Assembly: GCA_937873245.1 (NCBI GenBank)
Contig: CALMVY010000405.1
Coordinates: forward strand, 1 to 8,168
Length of the DNA: 8,168 nt
Direction of reading: 5' to 3'
From: an uncultured Arthrobacter sp.
GTDB lineage: Bacteria; Actinomycetota; Actinomycetes; Actinomycetales; Micrococcaceae
Shown here: piece by piece, positions 1 to 5,716 of the stretch
Numbering within the stretch: the stretch's first letter is position 1
Layout: each line of letters opens with the position of its first letter
Position numbers and translations under genes: made by a program
Notes under the pieces: generated by a model
What the model saw: only the letters and a program-made list of their open reading frames with translations
Told to the model about the DNA's origin: nothing
Database searches by the model: none

Positions 1-250
1 TGTGTGCAGCAAAACAACAAGACAGGCCAATCCCGATCGTACTTTGGTTCACCCATCGCGTGAAGATCTGCGGCCGACCACAGCAGAACAAATGACCGTG
101 AGCGCCAGCAAACCGAGGCGGAAGCAAATATCTCACCTTCTTCTGCAGCACTTTCCAATCAGCCGAGGGAGTGGCGCTGCCCTTCACTGAGGTGGCGATC
201 TTGTTCTCAGCCGCAGCGGCCTTGGCAGGCGCAGCAGCGCCCGCAGCCGG
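1..250 (-). other. Unassigned lower-GC left-edge segment with an open minus-strand frame
   Basis: Bases 1-170 are visibly poorer in G+C (about half) than the rest of the window. On the minus strand one frame stays open from about position 250 to the left edge. Its start is Ala/Lys-rich (PAAGAAAPAKAAAAENKIA), followed by a Lys/Trp-containing stretch (SADWKVLQKKV), which looks more like coding sequence than the pepQ frame it replaces. Further left the frame becomes Cys-, Phe- and Gly-rich and less convincing. I do not recognise a family. It could be the tail of an Ala/Pro-linker protein, the end of a mobile element, or non-coding DNA. Its main importance is that it marks a second break in gene continuity, inside the pepQ-like fragment. 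A short ATG-started frame at 56 running off the edge exists but has no convincing ribosome-binding site. Confidence 0.3.
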
Positions 251-300
251 GGCATGCGAGCGGCCACGTCCATCGCCGGCAAGGCGTGCCCGTCGATCAC
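184..300 (-). pseudogene. N-terminal fragment of Xaa-Pro peptidase (pepQ-like)
   Basis: A GTG start at 300 overlaps the stop codon of the upstream aroQ-like chimera as GTGA (297-300), the usual sign of translational coupling. The first ~23 codons read VIDGHALPAMDVAARMPRL then RALL, which resembles the N-terminus of actinobacterial M24 Xaa-Pro dipeptidases (PxxDVAARLPRLRALL...). After that the frame changes character to RLPRPLRLRTRSPPQ and stops at 184. The creatinase-like domain and the whole metal-binding catalytic domain are absent, so nothing functional can be made. In actinobacteria pepQ commonly follows aroQ in the aroC-aroK-aroB-aroQ-pepQ-efp-nusB block, which supports the identification despite the short length. 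The break falls roughly at 230-250 in a CTG/GCG-rich stretch. The assignment rests on ~23 residues plus gene order, so it is moderate. Confidence 0.5.
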
Positions 301-1058
301 TGCGAGCCCCCGTCCTTCCCCTCGCTGAGCAAGGCAGCCACCGCGTCGATGGCGAGGGCGTAGCCGGCCCCTCCGATCCCGGCGATCGAGCCGGTCGCGA
401 CCGGGGCGATGACCGAGGTGCTGCGCCAGGCCTCGCGGCGCAACGGGTTCGACAGGTGGAGCTCGATCACGATGCCGTCGTACGCGGCCAGGGCGTCGTG
501 CAGGGACCAGCCGTAGTGGGTGAGGGCCCCGGCGTTGATGACGATGGCTGCGCATCGGCCCCGCGCGGCGTGGATGGCCCCCACCAGCTCGGACTCGGCG
601 TTGGACTGCAGGTTCGCGTGCGAGAGACGAACCAGCTTGGGCGAGCCTGTGGATCCGGATGTGCTGAGCAGGAGGGCGAGATCCGGGTGCAGCTCATGCC
701 GCGTGCCCGGCCGCCGCTCCTCGAGTACCGTGCGCCCCTCGCCGGAGCGCAGCACGACGTCGGGGTCGTAGGCCGCAATGAGGGAGTCGAGGGCGGCCGG
801 TTTGTCCTCGGGCAGGAGGATGAGGGGGTGCCCGCCCGCCAGGGCTGCGAGATAGGCAACGAGAGATTCCAGGTCGTTGGCTGCGGCGAGCGCGACGAGG
901 CGCCTCTCTGTACCGAGCTGGGCTGCCAGTTCGTCGACGCGGTCCGCCAGTTCCCGGTAGGTCAGCACCAGGGTGTCGGCAAGGATGGCGGGTCTGTCGC
1001 CGTAGCTCGCAAGATCGGCGGCAAAGGGCACCCGCATGAAATCAAGCTGCGTGGTCAT
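297..1058 (-). CDS. Chimeric protein: AMP-ligase N-terminal half fused to AroQ (type II dehydroquinase) C-terminal part
   Basis: 253 residues. Residues 1-150 are the start of an ANL-family AMP-dependent ligase: an N-terminal FAADLASYGDRPAIL-type segment, LTYRELADRVDELA, and the ATP-binding loop STSGSTGSPK (132-141) followed by LVRLSHANL. Such enzymes adenylate a carboxylic acid. Residues 151-245 instead match type II 3-dehydroquinate dehydratase (3-dehydroquinate to 3-dehydroshikimate): QSNAESELVGAIHAA, INAGALTHY (174-182), the HLSN motif with catalytic-type His (201-204), REAWR, and a C-terminal GSIAGIGGAGYALA segment. The ligase lacks everything after the P-loop, including the adenylate-binding and C-terminal lid motifs. 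The dehydratase lacks its first ~55 residues with the flexible-loop Arg and Tyr. Neither activity is expected. The joint lies at or near QSNAES (nt 591-608), a string both parents can carry. No Shine-Dalgarno precedes the ATG at 1058; translation is probably leaderless from the iron-box promoter. Confidence 0.8.
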   Translation of the reverse strand: MTTQLDFMRVPFAADLASYGDRPAILADTLVLTYRELADRVDELAAQLGTERRLVALAAANDLESLVAYLAALAGGHPLILLPEDKPAALDSLIAAYDPDVVLRSGEGRTVLEERRPGTRHELHPDLALLLSTSGSTGSPKLVRLSHANLQSNAESELVGAIHAARGRCAAIVINAGALTHYGWSLHDALAAYDGIVIELHLSNPLRREAWRSTSVIAPVATGSIAGIGGAGYALAIDAVAALLSEGKDGGSQ

Positions 1059-1065
1059 TCGGACG

Positions 1066-1095
1066 ATGATATTTGCTTAGGCTCACCTAAGCAAA
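1066..1095 (-). promoter_or_regulatory. Iron-regulated leaderless promoter with IdeR/DtxR box
   Basis: A perfect inverted repeat, TTTGCTTAGG (1072-1081), spacer CTCA, CCTAAGCAAA (1086-1095), fills the promoter. The 19 bases 1072-1090 match the published IdeR/DtxR consensus TTAGGTTAGGCTAACCTAA at 16 of 19 positions by eye. On the minus strand a -35-like TTGCTT (1094-1089), a 17-nt spacer and a -10 TATCAT (1071-1066, five of six to TATAAT) are followed after 7 nt by the ATG at 1058, so transcript and translation probably begin at the same base. The box covers the -35 element and the whole spacer, a position where a Fe(II)-bound repressor would block RNA polymerase. The ligase gene is therefore predicted to be on only in iron starvation, as expected of siderophore biosynthesis. 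Confidence 0.8.
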
Positions 1096-1180
1096 ATTAC
1101 GGCACAGAATCGTTGCGTAATGATTATCGGTAGTCGGGTGGGTTTTCCGATGCCGGCCTGGTTTGAATCAACTGCTCCCC

Positions 1181-1210
1181 TTGACGGGTGTACGCCGTAC
1201 ACTCTAGCCT
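1181..1210 (+). promoter_or_regulatory. Probable promoter of the MDR oxidoreductase
   Basis: TTGACG at 1181-1186 matches the sigma-70 -35 box at five of six positions. A weak -10 candidate, TAGCCT (1205-1210, 18-nt spacer), lies downstream; TACACT at 1198-1203 looks better but would be only 11 nt away. The first operator palindrome (1188-1202) lies in the spacer. The exact -10 is uncertain. Confidence 0.5.
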
Positions 1211-1234
1211 TTCACAGCAGTGAACGGCGTACAC
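1188..1234 (+). promoter_or_regulatory. Tandem 15-bp operators, TetR-type
   Basis: Site 1 at 1188-1202 is GTGTACGCCGTACAC, a perfect 7-bp inverted repeat around one base. Site 2 at 1220-1234 is GTGAACGGCGTACAC, identical at 13 of 15 positions. Their centres are 32 bp apart, about three helical turns, so two dimers would bind the same DNA face. Site 1 lies between the -35 and -10 elements, and site 2 lies between the start of transcription and the ribosome-binding site GGTGGAGGAG (1241-1250). This is a repression layout. GTAC-centred palindromes with a one-base centre are typical of TetR-family repressors, but no TetR gene lies in the window, so the family is inferred. Confidence 0.7.
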
Positions 1235-1256
1235 AACGAAGGTGGAGGAGCTTCCG

Positions 1257-2321
1257 ATGAATGCAGTCCAGGCAGGCAGCGACCACAAGCTGCGCGGCGC
1301 TGGCGAAGCCGGCTCCCACCGCGGCGTCACGATGAGGGCGGCCATCTACCGCCGGTTCGGCGGCCCGGAGGTGGTCCGCTTCGAGGAGGTCCCCAAGCCC
1401 TCGCCGCATCCGGACGAGGTCCTCATCCGGGTTAACGCGAGCACGCTGAGTGCAGCCGACCGCCGGGCGCGCAGCCGCACCGTCCCGGCCGGCCTGCAGG
1501 TCCTCAGCCCCCTGGCGCTTCGCATCTTCAGGCCGCGGCGCAGGGTTCTCGGGATGGACGTCGCCGGCGTGGTCGAGGCCACGGGCTCGGACGTGAGCAA
1601 GTTCCGGGTCGGAGATGAGGTGGTGGCCCTGCTGGGAGCAAAGCTCGGCGGCCATGCGGAGTACGTGACCGTCCGGCAGGACGGACCCATCACAGCCAAA
1701 CCGCGCACCATGAATTTCGCGGAGGCCGTCACGCTTGTTTTCGGCGGGCTTCCGGCACAGGCCTTCCTGGCCCTGGCCGACGTCGGACCCGGAGACTCGG
1801 TCCTCATCAACGGGGCCTCCGGCGCGGTGGGCACGGCTGCGGCGCAGCTCGCCAAACGCCTCGGCGCCCGTGTCACCGCCGTCTGCAGCGGAGGAAACAG
1901 CGGGCTGGTGGCCTCGCTCGGCGCAGACCACGTGGTCGACTACGCCGCAGAGGACTTCACCGCAGGCGGACAGATGTACGACGTGATCATGGACTGCGTG
2001 GGCAATGCCCCCTTCAGCCGGGTTGCCGCCAGTCTGAACCCGGGCGGAGCACTGCTTCTGGTCATCGCCGATCTCAAAGGGATGCTGCAGGCACCAGGCA
2101 ACAGCCGCCGAAGCGGAAAGCTGGTCACCGCCGGCGATCTCAGGCTCAAGTACACCGCGGAAGACGTGGCGTCCCTCGTCCGTCTCGCGGAAGACGGCGG
2201 CTTCAAGGCCGTCATCGACCGGACCTATCCCCTCGCCGAGATCGCGCAGGCCCACCGCTTTGTGGATACCGGACGCAAAAGGGGCAACGTCATCGTGCAG
2301 GTCACCGGCGAATCCCCGTAG
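1257..2321 (+). CDS. Zinc-independent MDR-family NAD(P)H-dependent oxidoreductase (quinone reductase-like)
   Basis: 354 residues; a soluble cytoplasmic reductase of the medium-chain dehydrogenase/reductase superfamily, likely using NADPH on quinones, enals or related carbonyls. The catalytic GroES-like domain begins at MRAAIYRRFGGPEVV (residues 26-40) and includes GMDVAGVVEATG (99-110) and RVGDEVVAL. The Rossmann cofactor domain carries NGASGAVGTAAAQLAK (185-200). The GHE and Cys ligands of zinc alcohol dehydrogenases are absent, which places it with the zinc-free quinone-oxidoreductase branch. The start at 1257 is chosen because GGTGGAGGAG ends 6 nt before it; the family's usual start, ATG 1332, lacks a comparable site, so a 25-residue hydrophilic extension is predicted. 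The gene stands alone behind the two operators and is likely induced by an electrophile or drug sensed by an unseen repressor. Substrate unknown. Confidence 0.88.
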   Translation: MNAVQAGSDHKLRGAGEAGSHRGVTMRAAIYRRFGGPEVVRFEEVPKPSPHPDEVLIRVNASTLSAADRRARSRTVPAGLQVLSPLALRIFRPRRRVLGMDVAGVVEATGSDVSKFRVGDEVVALLGAKLGGHAEYVTVRQDGPITAKPRTMNFAEAVTLVFGGLPAQAFLALADVGPGDSVLINGASGAVGTAAAQLAKRLGARVTAVCSGGNSGLVASLGADHVVDYAAEDFTAGGQMYDVIMDCVGNAPFSRVAASLNPGGALLLVIADLKGMLQAPGNSRRSGKLVTAGDLRLKYTAEDVASLVRLAEDGGFKAVIDRTYPLAEIAQAHRFVDTGRKRGNVIVQVTGESP

Positions 2322-2387
2322 CAAGGGAGGCTTCCTCCGGTGTCTGCCCCCTCCCGTGGCAGATGGTGCGACCCAGCAGGCCGCGGT

Positions 2388-2419
2388 TAGACTCAGTCCC
2401 TACTGACAATGTTGGGGGA
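2388..2419 (+). promoter_or_regulatory. Promoter -10 and ribosome-binding site for the DUF4190 gene
   Basis: GGTTAGACT supplies a -10-like TAGACT at 2388-2393 with no recognisable -35. TTGGGGGAC at 2412-2420 contains the G-rich ribosome-binding site (2414-2419), 4 nt before ATG 2424; this favours 2424 over the ATG at 2409, which precedes the site. The preceding gap after 2321 holds only small hairpins (GGAGG-CTT-CCTCC near 2327, TCTGCC/GGCAGA at about 2343-2363) without T-runs, so no clear terminator is seen. Confidence 0.45.
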
Positions 2420-2423
2420 CCAA

Positions 2424-2720
2424 ATGTCTTCGGCTTCGGTGCCGGCTCGCACGAAAACCGGTCGACTGAACAAACTTGCTGTCGCAGCTATCGTTTTGGC
2501 GGCCATAGCGGCGTCGGGACTCTGGGTGTTCGGGGTTGCGGTCTTGGCTGTATTCGCCGTGGGCGCGGGACACGTTTCGCTGAATCAGATCCAATCGAGG
2601 GGTGAAAGAGGCCGCGGGCTGGCAATTGCCGCCTTGGTTATCGGGTACGCCATAGCCACGCTCGCGCTGTTCACCAGCCTTTCGTTTGTCCCCGGCGCGA
2701 TCCGACAGTTCACGATGTGA
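2424..2720 (+). CDS. DUF4190-like small membrane protein
   Basis: 98 residues. After a hydrophilic N-terminus with basic residues (ARTKTGRLNK) comes a hydrophobic stretch at about 18-48, then the diagnostic GHVSLNQIQSRGERGRGLAIAALVIGY (49-75), then a second membrane segment to about 88. The G-H-x-S/A-L-x-Q-I-x-x-x-G-E-x-G-R-G-L-A pattern is the hallmark of DUF4190, a family of small actinobacterial membrane proteins of unknown function that usually have two or three helices and often an N-terminal Pro/Gly-rich tail. That tail is short here. The start is set by GGGGGA at 2414-2419. No functional partner is evident: the downstream MFS gene has its own promoter-like element, so co-transcription is possible but not required. 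Confidence 0.75.
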   Translation: MSSASVPARTKTGRLNKLAVAAIVLAAIAASGLWVFGVAVLAVFAVGAGHVSLNQIQSRGERGRGLAIAALVIGYAIATLALFTSLSFVPGAIRQFTM

Positions 2721-2827
2721 TTTCGAGTGGCCGTGAGTGTGTCCAGGCCTCCTGGTATGGCGCCAGCTTAAACACGAGCCGAATTTGCGCGAGAGAGTGT
2801 GCCGCATGGGCCCCAAACCGCCGTCGG

Positions 2828-2859
2828 TATGCTGTTAGCCAACGCGATGATTGGGGGAC
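2828..2859 (+). promoter_or_regulatory. Promoter -10 and ribosome-binding site for the MFS exporter
   Basis: GGTATGCT gives a -10 TATGCT at 2828-2833 (TAnnnT type), with no clear -35. TTGGGGGAC at 2851-2859 repeats exactly the nine bases found before the DUF4190 gene and lies at nearly the same distance (17 versus 18 nt) from its -10. This favours GTG 2862 as the exporter start. The 140-bp gap before it also has a small CCAGG-CCT-CCTGG hairpin (about 2743-2755) of uncertain meaning. Confidence 0.45.
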
Positions 2860-2861
2860 GG

Positions 2862-4208
2862 GTGGGAGTCTCTGCCGACAGCTCGTTTGCGCTGGAGTCA
2901 AAGCTGCGCCGGTATCCGCCATTCGTAAGGTTCTGGCTGGCCTCAACGGTGTCCGACTTCGGCACCTATATAACCTCCGTGGCCCTGTCTGTCCTGATTC
3001 TGGTGACGATGAACGGGACAGCTCTTGACCAGGGGCTGGTAAATGCTGCGCGATGGGCGCCATATCTACTTTTCGGTCTCGTGGCGGGAGTGTGGATCGA
3101 CCGGCTTCCCCGCCGAACTATGCTTATCGGCGGAGACCTCGGCCGCGGCCTGATACTGGCGGGCGTGGCCCTGGCATCGGCAGCTGGATTAATTTCCGTC
3201 CCGGTCCTGATGATCCTGATATTTGCCTTTGGAACGCTGGCGCTGACGAGTGACGCTGCGTACCAGAGCTTCCTCCCGCAGTTGGTCCCCAGGCCCTTAC
3301 TGACCAAGGCCAATGCTCGGCTGCAGCAAAGCGACACCGTGGCCCAAACCACCGGTGGTGCAGTAGCCGGCGGTCTGGTTGCACTGGTGACCGCTCCCTT
3401 CGCGTTGTTGCTGGATGCTGTTTCGTATTTTCTGTCAGCATCGGTCCTCCTTACTCTGGAGCGGCCATCCCAGACTCCAGTCCGCAGCAAACAGCGGCTT
3501 CACCGGAAGGTCGCGGAGGGTCTTCGCTGGGTCTACAGGCATCCTTACCTGACGCCCCTGGCGTGCAGCACCCACATCTGGTTCATCGGCTCATCCATCC
3601 TGGGGGCCGTCTTGCCGGCTCTGATCCTGAACGATCTTGGTCTGGGTGCCGTCGGTCTCGGCTTGGTCATGGGGTGTGCCGGGATTGGGGCAGTCACCGG
3701 CACGACAGTTTCCACCCGGCTGGGCCACCGGTGGGGTACGGGCAGAACAATGGTTTTTGCGCGGGCAGCCCAGCCGGTCGCGATCGCGTTGGTGGCCCTC
3801 GCGCCCGTCGTAGCCGGCGGGACACGCACGGGAGAATCGTATGGCTCCCCGTTGCAATGGACCGGGGCGATGTGGGCCGCTTTCGCACTAATCGGCACAG
3901 GCCAGCTGCTCTTTGGCGCGGCCATGGGCGTCGAAGGACCGGTGGAAATGGGATTTTGCCAAGCCGTCACCCCGGATGGCCTCCTCGCCCGAATGAGTGC
4001 AACGATGCGTTCGGTGAACCGCGGAATGATCGTCGTCGGCGCGCCGCTGGGCGGTCTCATTGCCACAATGGCGGGCTCGGGTGCGGCACTCTGGGCTTCG
4101 GTCGCCTTTCTTCTGCTGGCGTCCGTTGTACTGCTTTGCTCCAGGTTCAGAAGCGTGCGGACCGAGGATCATCAACTGCCCGACGACGAAGCACTCACCC
4201 GCGATTGA
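2862..4208 (+). CDS. MFS efflux transporter, EntS/macrolide-efflux (MFS_3) type
   Basis: 448 residues, an integral inner-membrane protein expected to have about 12 helices and to export small molecules using the proton gradient. It opens with a short cytoplasmic segment then RYPPFVRFWLASTVSDFGTYI, the typical entry of MFS_3 exporters. The loop between helices 2 and 3 has the motif-A signature WIDRLPRRTMLIGGDLGRG (D80, R81, R84, R85). The mid-protein SDAAYQSFLPQLVPRPLLTKANARLQ closely follows the (D/E)xAxxxxLPxLVxxxxLxxAN pattern of this subfamily, and a central basic loop (RSKQRLHRKVAEGLRWVYRHPYL) links the halves. GTG 2862 is preferred because of the GGGGGA site just upstream, though the 3-nt spacing is tight; ATG 2847 and ATG 2799 are in-frame alternatives. 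Relatives export enterobactin-type siderophores or macrolides; the substrate here cannot be told. Confidence 0.87.
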   Translation: MGVSADSSFALESKLRRYPPFVRFWLASTVSDFGTYITSVALSVLILVTMNGTALDQGLVNAARWAPYLLFGLVAGVWIDRLPRRTMLIGGDLGRGLILAGVALASAAGLISVPVLMILIFAFGTLALTSDAAYQSFLPQLVPRPLLTKANARLQQSDTVAQTTGGAVAGGLVALVTAPFALLLDAVSYFLSASVLLTLERPSQTPVRSKQRLHRKVAEGLRWVYRHPYLTPLACSTHIWFIGSSILGAVLPALILNDLGLGAVGLGLVMGCAGIGAVTGTTVSTRLGHRWGTGRTMVFARAAQPVAIALVALAPVVAGGTRTGESYGSPLQWTGAMWAAFALIGTGQLLFGAAMGVEGPVEMGFCQAVTPDGLLARMSATMRSVNRGMIVVGAPLGGLIATMAGSGAALWASVAFLLLASVVLLCSRFRSVRTEDHQLPDDEALTRD

Positions 4209-4229
4209 CAGCTGTCAGGATCCTGTCGG

Positions 4230-4378
4230 CTACTCGGCGAGGAACCGCAGCAGGAACGGGACGGTGGCGCGCGTCGGCTCCCGGTCCTGGCCCTTACGTC
4301 GCCAAGGACACGCCGGTCCTTCAGAAAAACGTCGACGGCACCCGCTTGATCGGCGCAGCGGTCGAAATCCGCTATCAC
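4230..4378 (-). pseudogene. Frameshifted 3' remnant of an unidentified gene
   Basis: Between the exporter stop (4208) and the NIF3-like gene (4399) the minus strand has coding-like sequence split over two frames. From GTG 4378 one frame reads VIADFDRCADQAGAVDVFLKD and continues RRVLGDVRA. Near 4290-4275 the sense switches to another frame, DREPTRATVPFLLRFLAE, ending in a TAG at 4230. The final FLLRFLAE-stop resembles a natural protein C-terminus, whereas the first frame continues as Ser/Cys-rich nonsense. I do not recognise the parent family. It may be a decayed hydrolase or regulator tail, or a chance reading in GC-rich DNA. Two touching perfect 10-bp palindromes, GACAGCTGTC (4207-4216) and CAGGATCCTG (4216-4225), lie next to it. 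Confidence 0.3.
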
Positions 4379-4398
4379 GGCACGAGGCCTGGCCTTCT

Positions 4399-4746
4399 CT
4401 AGTCCGCGGTGCCCGTCGCGTCCGGCCGGCCGGCATCAACCGGGAAGGTCATGAACGCCGGCGTCTCGTACGGATGCGCCGACAGCGCCGCGCTAACGAC
4501 GGCGTTGCGCCGGGAGCGCGGGTAAATGGCCTCGATCCGGGTTTCCGGAACCTCCTCGGGGGTTCCGACGGCGCCGATGGCCGGGGTCGCGCCCGGCAGG
4601 GGCGTAAAGCGCCCGGTGCCTTCGAGGCTGAACGAGCAGTGCGAGTAGTTGCCCAGCCTGCCCGCCCCGGCGCCCCCGATGGCCTCCCGGACAGCCTGCG
4701 CGGCAGCGGTGGGGACGTAGATGACCAGGCAATCCATGGGCTCCAT
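4399..4746 (-). CDS. CutA-like NIF3-associated (YqfO C-terminal-like) small protein
   Basis: 115 residues from ATG 4746, soluble. It has the stand-alone form of the CutA-like domain found inserted in YqfO/NIF3 proteins: a first beta strand CLVIYVPTAAAQAVREAI (6-23), the signature GAGAGRLGNYSHCSFS (26-41), GTGRFTPLPGATPAIG (43-58), EVPETRIEAIYPRS (65-78) and the closing AHPYETPAF motif (90-98). Proteins of this length occur widely in bacteria; the role is not established, though the fold forms PII/CutA-like trimers and metal or ligand binding has been suggested. No Shine-Dalgarno is visible. CAGACT at 4758-4753 lies 6 nt upstream of the ATG, fitting a weak leaderless promoter; GTG 4785 and ATG 4737 are alternative starts. 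The 3' end carries a short low-complexity Asp/Gly/Ala tail. Confidence 0.82.
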   Translation of the reverse strand: MEPMDCLVIYVPTAAAQAVREAIGGAGAGRLGNYSHCSFSLEGTGRFTPLPGATPAIGAVGTPEEVPETRIEAIYPRSRRNAVVSAALSAHPYETPAFMTFPVDAGRPDATGTAD

Positions 4747-4819
4747 GGCAAAAGTCTGGCACGGACCACCGCTGACAATCTGCACTCGCGGGCGCCTGTC
4801 GGTGAGCAGGGCGGCGCTC

Positions 4820-5716
4820 TCAGCCGGCCGGTTGCTTCCCCGGCTGCTGTTGCCCTGGGTGCTGCGCGTATTCAGTGGCGGCCCAGGAGGCGAGCAGGCG
4901 CAGGGCCTGTTCCGACGGCGACCCCGGCTCGGCGGTGTAAATGGTCAGGGTGAGGCCGGGCTCGGCGGCCATCTCGAGTCCCTCGTAGGCAATGGTCATC
5001 TCGCCCACGATCGGGTGGCGGAAGGTCTTGAAGCCGGCGCCGTGGTGGCGGACGTTGTGCGAGCTCCAACGACGCCGGAACTCTTGGCTTCGCGTGCTCA
5101 GCTCACCGACCAGGTCATGGAGTTCCTTGTTGTGCGGGTCCCGGCCGGCTTCGGTGCGCAGAATGGAGACGACGACGTCGGCGGCGCTGTCCCAGTCGGC
5201 GTGGAAGTCCCGGCCGCGCTCGTCGAGGAAGGTGAAACGGGCGAGGTTGGGCGGCTGGCCGGGCATGTCGTACGCGTCCTTGTAGAAGGCGCGCGCGAGT
5301 GAGTTGACGGCCAGCAGGTCCATGCGGCCGTTGCGGACGAACGCCGGCCCGGAGGTGACGGCGTCGAGAGCCCACTGCAGGCTCGTGTGCGGCGCCCAGC
5401 TCTTTGAACTCCGGCGCTTGGGCGGCCGCGCCACGGGGCTTGCCGCGTGTGCCAGATCAAAAAGGTGTGCCCGTTCGGCGTCGTCCAGGCGCAAGGCCTT
5501 GGCGATGGCGTCGAGGATTTCGGGGGATGCACCGCCGATGGCGCCCCGTTCCAGCCGGATGTAGTACTCAACGCTCACTCCGGCGAGGGTTGCCACTTCG
5601 CTGCGGCGCAGCCCGGCCACGCGGCGGTTCGTCCCTGCCGGCAGCCCGAGTTCCTCGGGCGAGATCTTGGCGCGCCGTGAGGTGAGAAATTCGCGAACGT
5701 CAGCACGGTTGTCCAT
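4820..5716 (-). CDS. XRE-family transcriptional regulator with MmyB-like ligand-binding domain
   Basis: 298 residues, a cytoplasmic DNA-binding regulator. The helix-turn-helix lies at about 9-83, with RRSEVATLAGVSVEYYIRLERG (37-58) as the recognition region, preceded by FLTSRRAKISPEELGLP, a start characteristic of this actinobacterial subfamily. Residues ~105-290 form the MmyB-like ligand-binding domain, with landmarks NGRMDLLAVNSLARAFY, FTFLDERGRDFHADWDSAA, RSQEFRRRWSSHNVRHHGAGFKTFRHPIVGEM and LTLTIYTAEPGSPSEQALRLL. Members sense small (possibly lipid-like) ligands and commonly control a divergently transcribed redox or transport gene. Here the divergent unit is a lipoprotein plus MFS pump, so it is the prime candidate for their regulator and its own. 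ATG 5716 has no Shine-Dalgarno; TATCGT (5728-5723) 6 nt upstream suggests leaderless translation. A Gln/Pro-rich tail ends the protein. Confidence 0.92.
   Translation of the reverse strand: MDNRADVREFLTSRRAKISPEELGLPAGTNRRVAGLRRSEVATLAGVSVEYYIRLERGAIGGASPEILDAIAKALRLDDAERAHLFDLAHAASPVARPPKRRSSKSWAPHTSLQWALDAVTSGPAFVRNGRMDLLAVNSLARAFYKDAYDMPGQPPNLARFTFLDERGRDFHADWDSAADVVVSILRTEAGRDPHNKELHDLVGELSTRSQEFRRRWSSHNVRHHGAGFKTFRHPIVGEMTIAYEGLEMAAEPGLTLTIYTAEPGSPSEQALRLLASWAATEYAQHPGQQQPGKQPAG

Noticed and set aside
297..1058. A dedicated siderophore enzyme making 3-dehydroshikimate for a petrobactin-like catecholate
   Set aside because: The idea was attractive given iron control, but the AroQ part lacks its catalytic N-terminus, the ligase lacks most of its domain, and the pepQ start behind it points to a housekeeping aro operon fragment.
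171..1133. A 320-codon plus-strand open frame opposite the chimeric gene
   Set aside because: It is antisense to recognisable ligase and AroQ motifs, rich in Gly/Arg/Ala as expected of a GC-rich shadow, and lacks domains.
1212..2324. A 370-codon minus-strand frame opposite the oxidoreductase
   Set aside because: The plus strand encodes a clear MDR enzyme with a good ribosome-binding site; the minus product is His/Asp/Gly-rich with no family features.
3563..4953. Plus-strand frames 3563-4402 and 4060-4953
   Set aside because: Out of frame with the exporter and antisense to the NIF3-like gene; no motifs and Arg/Gly-rich composition.
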